DNA of 64,000 bases from Streptomyces sp. NBC_01471 (GTDB lineage: Bacteria; Actinomycetota; Actinomycetes; Streptomycetales; Streptomycetaceae). Shown piece after piece: positions 25,573 to 33,707 of the stretch (position 1 is the first letter of the stretch; every line of letters begins with the position of its first letter). A program made the translations under genes and the position numbers. The notes under the pieces are model-generated. The model searched no databases. It had not been told where the DNA came from and saw only the letters and a program-made list of their open reading frames with translations. The stretch covers positions 4,893,501-4,957,500 of the forward strand of contig NZ_CP109450.1 of assembly GCF_041438865.1 (NCBI RefSeq), in the 5' to 3' direction.

Positions 25573-26235
25573 TCAGCGCTTTACGCCGCGTACGATCAGG
25601 GTTCCGATGTGTCCCTCGGTGGGGGCGCCCAGGACGGTTGCGTCGATGTCCTCGAAACCATTCTTGGCGAGAAGCGCGGCCCACTTACGGGGTGTGTAGC
25701 TGTACCGGTAGGTGAACATGGCCTTGCCCGCGAAGCCGCCTTTGTACATACCCTGGGGGCCGTAGGCCCCTGGGATGGCCGGAGGTTGGGAGAAGACCAA
25801 CCTGCCACCAGGGTTGAGCCGCTTGGCGATCAGCGGGAAGAGCTTCACCGGGTCGGTGAACCAAACCGCTCCGAAGATTGAGTAGATGGCGTCGTACGTC
25901 TTGGTGCTCGCCGCGAGGTGCTCAAGCACTTCCGCACAAATGAACTCCGCCCCCATAGGTCCCCAGCGTTCGGTCAGGTGTTTGACGGCGACCGGAGACA
26001 GGTCCAGGCCCGTGACCTTGACTCCCTGGTTCAGAAGGAACGCCGACGCTCGCCCAGTACCGCAGCCGATTTCCAGTGCCGTTCTCGGCGAACCCAGGAG
26101 TTCAGGCCCTGGACCGTGTCCGGCGTACTGCGTCCAGCCGACCACCGGTTCAGCCTCCAGGGCCTTGTCCTTCGTGCTCTCGGCGAAGGCGTCCCAGAGT
26201 TCGCGTTCAGAGTCGATGTTGTGCTGAGCGGGCAA
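25573..26235 (-). CDS. Class I SAM-dependent methyltransferase
   Basis: 220 aa. SAM-binding motif I ALEIGCGTGRASAFL, then acidic TGLDLSPVAV (motif II), YDAIYSIFGAVWFTD and the post-motif RLNPGGRLVFSQPP. It resembles small-molecule methyltransferases, with no target-recognition domain for DNA. TTG start at 26235 with GAGGAC 5 nt upstream; the first ATG is far downstream. Codon use is less GC-biased than the flanking chromosome. It is in the decayed element, in the same direction as the regulator genes to the right. Substrate unknown; similar genes are common cargo in Streptomyces mobile elements. Confidence 0.75.
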   Translation of the reverse strand: MPAQHNIDSERELWDAFAESTKDKALEAEPVVGWTQYAGHGPGPELLGSPRTALEIGCGTGRASAFLLNQGVKVTGLDLSPVAVKHLTERWGPMGAEFICAEVLEHLAASTKTYDAIYSIFGAVWFTDPVKLFPLIAKRLNPGGRLVFSQPPAIPGAYGPQGMYKGGFAGKAMFTYRYSYTPRKWAALLAKNGFEDIDATVLGAPTEGHIGTLIVRGVKR

Positions 26236-26262
26236 CTGTCGTCCTCAGTTCCACATTGGTTC

Positions 26263-26293
26263 GGTGCCCCGCCCTGGGGGAAGGCGGGGCACC
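26263..26293 (-). terminator. Terminator before the methyltransferase gene
   Basis: A perfect 11-bp stem GGTGCCCCGCC/GGCGGGGCACC with a 9-nt loop between two minus-strand genes; it would end transcripts of the upstream (right-hand) gene. Confidence 0.7.
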
Positions 26294-26308
26294 CCGTACA
26301 GGGCGGCG

Positions 26309-26791
26309 CTAGTGGCTGTCGGGCACCTTGTTGTCGCACGGCGAGCACTCCGCCGCGTCCGTGTCCCACAGCTCATCGTCTACGGCGAACCCGTTGTCCC
26401 GCAGGATGCCGGCCGTCCGCGTCACGGTGCCGTCGCAGCGCCGCTGGATCAGGGGAGCGTGGTGCTTGTACTGGCCGCTGTTGTGTTCGTCGCACAGAGC
26501 GAAGTACAGCGGAGTGTCCAGGATCAGGGCGTGAACGGCCACGTCCACCGTGTAGCCGACACCCATGTCCACGCCCTTCCGCTCCATAGCGGTGATCGTG
26601 TACGCGATGGCCTGGCCCAGCAGTCGTTCGGCAGTGTTACGGGTCATGACGCTGTTGTCGCGCAGCAGGAGAGCGATTTCTCGATCCCACAGCGTCGGCT
26701 CGGTGTCGGTGATCAGGTGGGGCACTCGATGGGCCAGTGCGTTGAGGATGATCTGCGGCTCACGGGTACGGGTCTGAACGGCTGTGCTCAT
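26309..26791 (-). CDS. Hypothetical protein of actinobacterial mobile elements
   Basis: 160 aa, no signal peptide or membrane helix, largely helical (IILNALAHRVPHLITDTEPT, MTRNTAERLLGQAIAYTITA). It ends in an acidic tail with two Cys (AECSPCDNK). The ATG at 26791 has GGAGG 8 nt upstream. A longer upstream frame has no ribosome-binding site. I do not recognise the family; it keeps company with XRE-DUF5753 regulators. Confidence 0.6.
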   Translation of the reverse strand: MSTAVQTRTREPQIILNALAHRVPHLITDTEPTLWDREIALLLRDNSVMTRNTAERLLGQAIAYTITAMERKGVDMGVGYTVDVAVHALILDTPLYFALCDEHNSGQYKHHAPLIQRRCDGTVTRTAGILRDNGFAVDDELWDTDAAECSPCDNKVPDSH

Positions 26792-26846
26792 TGTGCGTGC
26801 CTCCAGGGGGAAGGGTTGCGTGGAGCGTGCGGTTGGCCAGTTGTGT

Positions 26847-27032
26847 TCAGACGCCGTCCCGGATGCGGCGCTCGCTCTCGGGAGCACATGGGCTATCCGC
26901 GTGAACGGGGCAGCGACACAACGGGAAGCGATTCGACGCGGAAGGCTCTGAAGCAGGTGCCACCTCATGTTTCGGAACCCGCTCCGTGATGCCGTCCCTC
27001 GTCACTCGATAGACCGCGATGGTCATCACCAT
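26847..27032 (-). CDS. Small Cys-containing hypothetical protein
   Basis: 61 aa starting MVMTIAVYRVTRDGITERVP, with a C-terminal CRCPVH...C cluster that could bind a metal. The ATG at 27032 has GGAGG 5 nt upstream, which decides the start. Short proteins of this type often sit next to XRE/DUF5753 regulators in Streptomyces. Function unknown. Confidence 0.55.
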   Translation of the reverse strand: MVMTIAVYRVTRDGITERVPKHEVAPASEPSASNRFPLCRCPVHADSPCAPESERRIRDGV

Positions 27033-27121
27033 GCTTGCCTCCGACTGCCAACTGGCTGTGCCAAGAACGGTAGAAAGAGGGGCAGCCAGGCAGGGCGGAT
27101 GTTGCATGGTGTTGTACGTCT

Positions 27122-27961
27122 TCATTCCTCGGTAGCGTCGAGGGCCTTCCTGATCAAGGCTTTGGCATTCGAGCCGTACACAGCGGTTCGTGCCATCTGA
27201 GCGAACGCGCTCAGGTACACGTCGATCTCGGCTCGATTCGTCACCCGAACCATGGCGGTCAGGGTTTCCACCTGAACTTCGCGATCATCGAATGCGTAGA
27301 AGGATTCGATGGGCCATACCGGGCGGCGTGACATGTGGGGGATGATCCCGAAAGCCAGGTTGGGGTGCCCGATGACGGACACGAAGTGTTCCAGTTGTTG
27401 CGCATGCTGCGGAGGGTCGGTCATCGGCATGTACAGGGCCGACTCCTCGATGAGGACGGACACTTGATTTCCCCGGAGAGTGGCGGCCGAGCGCTCCAGA
27501 CGCGCCTGTACGGCATCCTCGACGTCGTCAGGAAGACTCCTGAAGCGACGGATCTTACGGAGAATGCCCCGCGCGTACGCTTCCGTCTGGAGCATCCCGG
27601 GGAGGACCCCGCAGCTATACACACGGAAGGAACGTGTCTCCTGGTAGATGCCGCTGCGTTGGGCCTTGCTGAGGCCACCCTTCAGGTACTGGGTCCACTG
27701 GACGTACAGGGTCTTGGCCGTGCGCGTGGTCTCTATCAGCGCTTCAGCTTCTTCGGGCCTTCCGCATGCCGTGCACCATGCGCGGATGTCGGCGGGCTTC
27801 GGGATCGTCTTCCGGTGCGTGATCCGGTGAGACTTGGAACGGTCCCACCCGCACAGAGCGGCCAGCCGGGCCCCCGATAGATCCGCGTCTTCCATCATGC
27901 GAGTAAGCCGGTCGGCAACTGCCTTATGGGCCTCTTCAGCCGTTGACAGAGGTGAGGTCAT
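27122..27961 (-). CDS. XRE-family regulator with DUF5753 domain
   Basis: 279 aa. N-terminal helix-turn-helix about residues 15-70 (LSGARLAALCGWDRSKSHRI is the recognition region). From about residue 95 a DUF5753 domain: SGIYQETRSFRVYSCGVLPG, IPHMSRRPVWPIESFYAFDD and VYLSAFAQMARTAVYG. These abundant Streptomyces regulators are usually paired with a small DUF397 or DUF6879 protein; here the DUF6879 gene lies 18 nt upstream. ATG start at 27961. Probably controls its own operon through palindromes near 28750. Confidence 0.85.
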   Translation of the reverse strand: MTSPLSTAEEAHKAVADRLTRMMEDADLSGARLAALCGWDRSKSHRITHRKTIPKPADIRAWCTACGRPEEAEALIETTRTAKTLYVQWTQYLKGGLSKAQRSGIYQETRSFRVYSCGVLPGMLQTEAYARGILRKIRRFRSLPDDVEDAVQARLERSAATLRGNQVSVLIEESALYMPMTDPPQHAQQLEHFVSVIGHPNLAFGIIPHMSRRPVWPIESFYAFDDREVQVETLTAMVRVTNRAEIDVYLSAFAQMARTAVYGSNAKALIRKALDATEE

Positions 27962-27979
27962 GGACTGGCCGCTGTTCTG

Positions 27980-28507
27980 TCAGACGTTGTACTTGTTGTG
28001 CGGGACAGCTCGCTCCCAGACAGCCTCGAACATGTCGGCACACCGTGCCGCCACGCCCGCGTCATCTGTGAAGTCCGTGTGCATCCAACGACCGTCACCA
28101 TCAAAGACGTTGAACTGGACTAGCTTGCCGTCAAAGAGCCAGAAATCGTTTCCGGGCAACAGCAGGTCGGACGCCTGCCGACGCGGCAGCCACCGGACTT
28201 CCTCCCCGCAAGCGACGTTGCCATACGTGACGTAATGCTCCCACTTGATGTAGTCCGAGACGGGCTCACCCACCACCCGCGCGCGGTGCACCGCCACACC
28301 TTTTGCGGTCATGTCCTGGATGAGGCCGTGCCAGTCCTCACGCCACCACGACGAGCGGTCATCCCAGTCCTTCCGTTCCCCTGCTAGCCAGGCGTCGAAG
28401 GCAGGGTGTTCCCCGGGGACGGCGTATGCGTCGCGGGTCTCAAGGTGCACTGCTGAGCGCTCGCACTGCCTGAGCAGATCGGCGAACTCAGCCAGACTCT
28501 GCGACAC
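27980..28507 (-). CDS. DUF6879 family protein
   Basis: 175 aa. Rich in Trp/Tyr/Asp (DWDDRSSWWREDWHGLIQDM, YIKWEHYVTYGNVACGEEVR, LVQFNVFDGDGRWMHTDFTD), the pattern of DUF6879 proteins coupled to XRE regulators. GTG start at 28507, overlapping the end of the upstream small gene by 20 nt. No catalytic motif is evident. In related XRE-DUF397 pairs the small partner behaves as a toxin-like or effector protein; whether that holds here is inference. Confidence 0.7.
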   Translation of the reverse strand: MSQSLAEFADLLRQCERSAVHLETRDAYAVPGEHPAFDAWLAGERKDWDDRSSWWREDWHGLIQDMTAKGVAVHRARVVGEPVSDYIKWEHYVTYGNVACGEEVRWLPRRQASDLLLPGNDFWLFDGKLVQFNVFDGDGRWMHTDFTDDAGVAARCADMFEAVWERAVPHNKYNV

Positions 28508-28718
28508 GGATAGCCTCCTTGAGGAGCGGGATCATCCTCGGTTCCAGAACGATCAGCGTCTCATCCTCGGCTCGCGGCGAGTCAGCCACCGTCCGAGCCT
28601 GCACGTCTTCCCCGGCTCGCCGCCCCTGTACGAGTAGCCGTCGGTCGTCATCCACCCAAACCGCCGGGCACCCGTTCACGTCGGACTCGGGGTCTTTGCC
28701 GATGAAGGTGTAACCCAT
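28488..28718 (-). CDS. Small hypothetical protein, first gene of the XRE/DUF6879 operon
   Basis: 76 aa starting MGYTFIGKDPESDVNGCPAV and ending LKEAIRVAESG, acidic. ATG at 28718 with AGGAGG about 8 nt upstream. It overlaps the DUF6879 gene by 20 nt, so translation is coupled. Conserved small partners with this start (GKDPES...CPAVWVD) accompany DUF6879 genes in Streptomyces. Function unknown. Confidence 0.6.
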   Translation of the reverse strand: MGYTFIGKDPESDVNGCPAVWVDDDRRLLVQGRRAGEDVQARTVADSPRAEDETLIVLEPRMIPLLKEAIRVAESG

Positions 28719-28745
28719 GGTGCGCCCTCCTGCTGCGAGCGTCGC

Positions 28746-28776
28746 ACTGCGTTGCAGTCTGTTACGTGAGCCTCAC
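28746..28776 (-). promoter_or_regulatory. Paired palindromes upstream of the XRE/DUF6879 operon
   Basis: ACTGC-GTT-GCAGT and GTGAG-C-CTCAC have centres 19 bp apart, about two helical turns, 28-58 nt upstream of the first ATG of the operon. They are plausible autoregulatory sites for the XRE protein. Confidence 0.4.
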
Positions 28777-28849
28777 CCTTTGGGTTGACGAGGTCAAGAG
28801 GGCGGTTGTTGGGTCCGCGAACGCCAACGAGGCGCGCGTTCCAGCGCGG

Positions 28850-28890
28850 CTACGGCAGGTTGCGGGCCATCACGATCCGCTGGACCTGGT
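28850..28890 (-). pseudogene. Acyl-CoA dehydrogenase 3'-end remnant (inverted copy)
   Basis: Read on the minus strand this gives DQVQRIVMARNLP then TAG. The 40 bp 28851-28890 match 24713-24752 of the intact gene at 37 of 40 positions, and the three differences are at codon third positions. No acyl-CoA dehydrogenase sequence extends further upstream. It is either a displaced attachment-site copy or the relic of a paralogous gene. Confidence 0.75.
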
Positions 28891-29028
28891 CCGCCGCCGG
28901 GGCTCCCTCGGTTCTGCCCCTGCACGCCCTGTCGCGAAACGTACAGGTATACGGCAGCAACGACCGAAGCGGACTGTATTTCTGCATTTCCCCTGCCCGG
29001 TGCCGCCGGCCCTCTGCACACTGTCGGC

Positions 29029-30051
29029 ATGGAGGATCAGGAGCAGCAGACGCAGTCGCCGGGGCGGTTCTTCATCAATGTGCAGCGCCGGGACGACCCC
29101 GTCTCCGAAGTCACCGAGCTGGACGCGATGGCCTCGGCGCGCACGTACGGGGAGATCGTGGTCCGGGGGCCGCTCTTCGGCTTCGCCGAGCAGCGGCGTG
29201 GTGAGCGGCCGCGGTGGCGGCTGCTCGGCGGGATGGACACCGGGTATCCGCAGGACGCCCGGGACGAGCTCAACTCGTACCTCTGGCTCAAGGCGAAGGA
29301 CGAGACCGACGACCACCTGGAACGGCGCGAACTGCTGGCGGCGGTGGCCCGGTTGGAGACCGAGCCGCTGAACACCGTGTCCGCCTGGGGCACCCGGTAC
29401 CGCATCGTGCGCGCCGACGAGTTCGCCAGGATCGGCGGGGGCCGGCTGGAGCCGCCCAGGCCCACCGACGTCGATACGGACGGCTGGGACGAGCCGCGGG
29501 TCCCCCCGGTGTCGCGCACCGAGGGCTTCGTGATCGACCACAGCGCGGCGGTCGGACTGACCGAGGGTCTGGACCGGGTCGGCCTGCTGTCGCTCGCGTA
29601 CACCTCGCGGCGCTTCCCGCCCGACGTGCTGGCGGACTCCCAGCGGGCGGTGACGACCCACCCCGGCCTGGTGCTGCTGCCCGTCACCTTTCGGATCATG
29701 GAGCACAAGGAGGACTCCTGGTCGATGGTGGGCATGCAGTGCGCCACCCCGCAGGAGGCGCGGCGGTCGCTGGTCCGCTATCTGACCGAGTCGCTGCCGA
29801 TGTTCGGGAAGACCAGTGAGCAACGGGACGCCGCGGTGTACGCGCGGGCGGCCGAGCGGTTCACCCAGCAGCGCAGGCCCAATGAACTGCGCGTGCGGGG
29901 GCGGTGCTTCCAGATCGTCCGGGTGGAGCGCATGATGCGCATCGGTCCGGACGGCCCCGAGCCTCCGCGGCGGTCGGACACGGACATCCAGGAGCCCATG
30001 AAGATCCGCCCCACCATGGACGAGTGGGGCACGATCACGCACGCGGAGTAG
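29029..30051 (+). CDS. DUF5954-like protein with internal repeat
   Basis: 340 aa, soluble, no signal peptide. Starts with a segment containing YGEIVVRGPLFGFAEQRRGE. Two copies of a module occur: GTRYRIVRADEFARIGGG...LEPPRPTDVD (about 120-150) and GRCFQIVRVERMMRIGPD...EPPRRSDTDI (about 290-325). The layout resembles DUF5954 proteins of Streptomyces; the function is unknown. The ATG at 29029 lacks a ribosome-binding site. It lies just outside the decayed element. Confidence 0.6.
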   Translation: MEDQEQQTQSPGRFFINVQRRDDPVSEVTELDAMASARTYGEIVVRGPLFGFAEQRRGERPRWRLLGGMDTGYPQDARDELNSYLWLKAKDETDDHLERRELLAAVARLETEPLNTVSAWGTRYRIVRADEFARIGGGRLEPPRPTDVDTDGWDEPRVPPVSRTEGFVIDHSAAVGLTEGLDRVGLLSLAYTSRRFPPDVLADSQRAVTTHPGLVLLPVTFRIMEHKEDSWSMVGMQCATPQEARRSLVRYLTESLPMFGKTSEQRDAAVYARAAERFTQQRRPNELRVRGRCFQIVRVERMMRIGPDGPEPPRRSDTDIQEPMKIRPTMDEWGTITHAE

Positions 30052-30108
30052 CCCGGCCGGGCGGAGCGCGGGACGTGCGTACACAGCACAGGCCCCCGGA
30101 CATACACG

Positions 30109-30152
30109 GAACAGGCCCCCCGAGCTCAAGTTCAGCTCCGGGGGGCCTGTTC
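30109..30152. terminator. Terminator between convergent DUF5954-like and LCP genes
   Basis: An 18-bp stem with one bulged C (GAACAGGCCCCCCGAGCT against AGCTCCGGGGGGCCTGTTC) and a 7-nt loop. Confidence 0.8.
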
Positions 30153-30207
30153 TCGATCCAGGACGGCAGGTCTCAGGTGCCCGTGACCGTGTCCGGGAGG
30201 TGAGGTC

Positions 30208-31464
30208 TCAGTTGCCCGAGACCGTCACCGTGTCGTCGTCCTTCAGCTCCTGCATCAGCTGCTTGGTCTTGGTCTTGTCCCAGACCAGGTTGCCGCCGGT
30301 GGAGCCCGAGATCGGCATGTTCATCTGCTTGCCGTCGCCGCCCGACACACCCTTCATGGCCCAGAACATCGACGCCAGGTTCCACAGGCTCATGTCCTTG
30401 TCCACGATCACCGTGTCCAGGCCGGCGCCCATCACCGGGTAGAGCTTGAAGGGGTTCAGGATCGTGGACGGGGTCGCCGTCTGGGAGGCCAGGGCCGACA
30501 GGAACTTCTGCTGGTTCTTCGTGCGCTGGAGGTCGCTGGCCGCGAACGCGTGCCGGGTGCGGACGAAGGCCAGGGCCTGGCTGCCGTTGAGCGTCTGCTT
30601 GCCCGCCGGGAAGTCGGCGCCGGAGTCCTTGTCCTTGAACGCCTGCGGAATGTCCAGCTGGACCCCGCCGACCGCGTCCACGATGCTCGCGAAGCCGTCG
30701 AAGCCGATCTCCGCGTAGTGGTCGATGTGCAGACCGGTGTTGTACTCGACGGTGCGCACCAGCAGCTCCGGGCCGTCCTCCGCGTACGCCGCGTTCAGCT
30801 TCGTCTGCCGGCCGGTGTTCGGGTACAGCTTGCCGGAGTCGGAGCCCTTGTACGACGGGATCGTGACGTTCGAGTCGCGGGGCAGCGAGACCATCGTGTT
30901 CCCGTGGTCACCGACGTGCAGGATGATCATGGAGTCGGTGCGCTTGCCCTCGGCGGAGCCGGTGTGCAGCTTCTTCTTGTCGGCCGCCGACATGCCGTCG
31001 CGGCTGTCCGAGCCGACGATCAGGTAGTTCGTTCCCTTGCCCGTGGCGGGGCGGTCGATGACCTTGGACAGGTCGACCTCGCGGCGCAGCTTCCCGTCGG
31101 CCCAGAAGTACGTACCGATGGAGACGCCGAGGATCGCGACGACCAGGACCAGCGCGCCGATCTTGATGCGGCGGCGCCAGTTCGGAGGGGTGCCCGTGCG
31201 GGGGGTGTGAGGGCCGCCGGTGCCCTGACCGCCCTGGCCTCTGCGGCTGCCGGGCCCGCTGGGACCGCCCTGCCCGTAGACCTGGCCCGTGTTGTAGCCA
31301 CTGTCGTACGCGGAGTCGTACCCGTCGTCGTAACCCTGGTCCTGCTGCTGTCCGCCGTACTGCCGCTGGGCAGGTGGCGTCGAACGCTGCACGTGCCGCA
31401 TGACCCGTGCGTTCTCGGGCTGCGCGCTCTCGCTGCCGCGTCCGTAGCGGTCCCTGTCGTCCAT
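30208..31464 (-). CDS. LytR-CpsA-Psr (LCP) family glycopolymer ligase A
   Basis: 418 aa. The cytoplasmic N-terminus (1-98) is Tyr/Gly/Gln/Asp-rich (QYGGQQQDQGYDDGYDSAYD). Transmembrane helix about 102-120, then an extracellular LCP domain: LIVGSDSRDGMSA, VSLPRDSNVTIP, KLNAAYAEDGPELLVRTVE and FVRTRHAFAASDLQRTKNQQ. The Arg/Asp pyrophosphate-binding residues are present. LCP enzymes move lipid-linked glycopolymers onto peptidoglycan. No LytR_C domain. ATG start at 31464, weak ribosome-binding site. It is divergent from a thioesterase gene and the first of five LCP paralogues in 10 kb. Confidence 0.9.
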   Translation of the reverse strand: MDDRDRYGRGSESAQPENARVMRHVQRSTPPAQRQYGGQQQDQGYDDGYDSAYDSGYNTGQVYGQGGPSGPGSRRGQGGQGTGGPHTPRTGTPPNWRRRIKIGALVLVVAILGVSIGTYFWADGKLRREVDLSKVIDRPATGKGTNYLIVGSDSRDGMSAADKKKLHTGSAEGKRTDSMIILHVGDHGNTMVSLPRDSNVTIPSYKGSDSGKLYPNTGRQTKLNAAYAEDGPELLVRTVEYNTGLHIDHYAEIGFDGFASIVDAVGGVQLDIPQAFKDKDSGADFPAGKQTLNGSQALAFVRTRHAFAASDLQRTKNQQKFLSALASQTATPSTILNPFKLYPVMGAGLDTVIVDKDMSLWNLASMFWAMKGVSGGDGKQMNMPISGSTGGNLVWDKTKTKQLMQELKDDDTVTVSGN

Positions 31465-31582
31465 GTGGACCAGTGTGCCGTCACGGTGCGTGTGTATTAC
31501 AGGGCGGGTGTGGAATCGGGGCCGTGCTGTTGCAGAGCTGATGCAAAGTCCCGCGGCGCGCGCCCGGCCTAAGGTGGCACGT

Positions 31583-32107
31583 ATGACAGATCTTCCGGGC
31601 AAGCCCACCTCGGCCTCACGAACCACCCTGAGTCACATCATGACGGGCAACGACACCAACCTCCTCGGTACCGTGCACGGTGGCGTGATCATGAAACTGG
31701 TGGACGACGCGGCGGGCGCCGTGGCCGGCCGGCACTCCGGCGGGCCCGCGGTCACCGCGTCGATGGACGAGATGGTCTTCCTGGAGCCGGTCAGGGTCGG
31801 CGACCTGGTGCATGTGAAGGCCCAGGTCAACTGGACCGGCCGGTCCTCGATGGAGGTCGGCGTACGGGTCCTGGCCGAGCGGTGGAACGAGTCGTCACCG
31901 GCCCAGCAGGTCGGCAGTGCCTACCTCGTCTTCGCCGCGGTGGACGCGGACGGCAAGCCCCGGGCCGTACCGCCGGTGCTCCCCGGCAGCGAGCGTGACA
32001 AGCGGCGCTACCAGGAGGCGCAGATCCGCCGCACCCACCGGCTGGCCCGGCGCCGTGCGATCAAGGAGCTCAGGGAGCAGCGCATCGCCGACGGCATCGA
32101 CGACTGA
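31583..32107 (+). CDS. Hotdog-fold acyl-CoA thioesterase
   Basis: 174 aa. Hotdog signature HIMTGNDTNLLGTVHGGVIM followed by KLVDDAAGAVAGRHSG, typical of YciA/BACH-type cytosolic thioesterases that release fatty acids from CoA. The C-terminus is Arg-rich. AAGGTGG lies 5 nt before the ATG. TAAGGT (31570-31575) is also 7 nt upstream, so either a ribosome-binding site or a leaderless start is possible. Placed between divergent LCP genes without obvious functional link. Confidence 0.85.
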   Translation: MTDLPGKPTSASRTTLSHIMTGNDTNLLGTVHGGVIMKLVDDAAGAVAGRHSGGPAVTASMDEMVFLEPVRVGDLVHVKAQVNWTGRSSMEVGVRVLAERWNESSPAQQVGSAYLVFAAVDADGKPRAVPPVLPGSERDKRRYQEAQIRRTHRLARRRAIKELREQRIADGIDD

Positions 32108-32143
32108 CGGCCAGGGCCGGCCGCACGGGCCGGCCGGGCGGCG

Positions 32144-33574
32144 CTACTTGCAGACCACCTGGTCGCCCGTGACCGCCGCGAACCTGCCCGGATCCGGCTC
32201 GTCCGCCCGGACCGGCGTCACCGTCCTGAAGTCCGAGCCGAGTGTCACCCGCAGCGTGGAGCCGATCCCCGCCACCGGCCGCAGCTCGGCGTGCGGCAGC
32301 GCCGCCGCCAGCGAACGCACCGACCGGTCCCAGCGCGGGTCGTACTCGATGACCGTGCGCTTGGTGTCCGACGCCACCGGCCGGCCGGGGACCGCGACCG
32401 CGAGCGAGGAGAGGAAGCCGGTGGAGCGCAGGGCCTTGTCCGCGCGGGCGGCCAGGCCGGTGGTCGATGTGCCGTTGGCCACCTGCACCCTGACCTGGTT
32501 GGGAGGCACGTCGACCTTCTGCCCCTTGGGCGCCGCCGACCGGTGCACCGCGATCGGCACGTCCTCTCGGATCTCCCCGAAGAGCTTCCCGGCCTTCACC
32601 GGGTCCCATTTCACCGTCGAGCCGATGCCCTTGACCCGGTAGTTCATCTGCCCGATCGGTACGGAGGTGAACTCCGACGACGACGGCCTGAAGCCCCGCA
32701 TCGCCTGCCCGAGGGAGAGCATCTCGTCCGGGCCGAAGCCCTTGTCGGCCCGGACCGAGCCGAAGACCGTGGACGCGACATCGCGGAACTTGACCGGGTT
32801 CAGCAGAACACCGCTGCTGGTCGTCTTGGCGATGAGAGAGGCCATGAAGCGCTGCTGGCGCTGCATCCGGCCCAGGTCGGACGCCGCGTCGAGGTGCCGG
32901 GAGCGTACGTACTGGAGGGCCTGCCCGCCGTTGAGCTTGCTCGTCCCCACCGGCAGATTGAGCCCGGTGTACGAGTCCTTCAGCGGGCGGACGGTGCAGA
33001 TGTCGACGCCGCCGAGCACGTCCACCGTCTTCATGAAGCTCGTGAAGTCGACCTCCAGATAGTGGTTGATCTGGACGCCGGTCATCTTCTCCACGGTCTG
33101 CACCGTGAGCTGGGGGCCGCCCTGGGCGTACGCCGCGTTGAGCCGGACCGGGTGGGCGGTGACGCGCTTCCCGGTGGCCGGGTCGGTGTGCTCGGGCACC
33201 ACCGCGTAGCTGTCCCGGGGCAGGCTCACGACGCTCACCCGGGAGCGGTCCGCCGAGACGTGGACGAGCATGACGGTGTCGGTGCAGTGACAGGGCGCAC
33301 CGCCCAGGTGGTACTTCTTCTTCTCCGCCGGTGTGATCTTGTCGCGGCCGTCGGTGCCGACGAGCAGCACGTTCATGCCGCGGCCAGGCGCGGGACGGTT
33401 CTTCATGTCCTTGAACGGGTCGACGCGGCCGATGCCGTCCAGCTCGCCGATGAGCGCGTGGCCGATCCCACCGGCGCCCAGCACCAGGACGGACAGGGTG
33501 GTGGTGATGCGCATGCCCCAGCGGGGGCGGGGCGGGCGGCGCGGCGGCGGCCTTCTGCGGCGGGGCGGGGGCAC
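32144..33574 (-). CDS. LCP family glycopolymer ligase B (with LytR_C domain)
   Basis: 476 aa from a GTG at 33574, or 456 aa from ATG 33514. The GTG has GGAGG far (16 nt) upstream, so the start is uncertain. The N-terminus is Pro/Arg-rich, the transmembrane helix starts about residue 23, then the LCP domain (LLVGTDGRDKITP, VVSLPRDSYAVVP, RLNAAYAQGGPQLTVQTVEK, YVRSRHLDAASDLGRMQRQQ). A C-terminal LytR_C domain is marked by VRVQVANGTSTTGLAARADK. Cys-His-Cys (APCHCTDT) near the active site could form a disulphide. Divergent from the GT2 gene. Confidence 0.85.
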   Translation of the reverse strand: MPPPRRRRPPPRRPPRPRWGMRITTTLSVLVLGAGGIGHALIGELDGIGRVDPFKDMKNRPAPGRGMNVLLVGTDGRDKITPAEKKKYHLGGAPCHCTDTVMLVHVSADRSRVSVVSLPRDSYAVVPEHTDPATGKRVTAHPVRLNAAYAQGGPQLTVQTVEKMTGVQINHYLEVDFTSFMKTVDVLGGVDICTVRPLKDSYTGLNLPVGTSKLNGGQALQYVRSRHLDAASDLGRMQRQQRFMASLIAKTTSSGVLLNPVKFRDVASTVFGSVRADKGFGPDEMLSLGQAMRGFRPSSSEFTSVPIGQMNYRVKGIGSTVKWDPVKAGKLFGEIREDVPIAVHRSAAPKGQKVDVPPNQVRVQVANGTSTTGLAARADKALRSTGFLSSLAVAVPGRPVASDTKRTVIEYDPRWDRSVRSLAAALPHAELRPVAGIGSTLRVTLGSDFRTVTPVRADEPDPGRFAAVTGDQVVCK

Positions 33575-33707
33575 GGGGGAAACTGGGACACCTCCGCGGG
33601 GGACGGGCAGGAGAAGCGCCCACCGTAAGCCGCTGTGATCAACATCCCGGGTAGGCCACCCGGCCGCCGCGCCCGGTGTCCCTCGTTCGCGGTAACGTGA
33701 CCGTCCT

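Larger units (their letters stand above)
28719..29028. other. 310-bp intergenic region at the right edge of the island
   Basis: Holds two palindromes close to the XRE operon start, ACTGCGTTGCAGT (28746-28758) and GTGAGCCTCAC (28766-28776). A TTGACG box lies at about 28784. An inverted copy of the acyl-CoA dehydrogenase 3' end lies at 28850-28890. GC content returns to chromosomal level from about 28800. No complete gene. Confidence 0.6.

Noticed and set aside
25573..28718. Restriction-modification or phage-defence island
   Set aside because: The methyltransferase is of small-molecule type without a DNA target-recognition domain, there is no nuclease, and the remaining genes are regulators and small hypotheticals.
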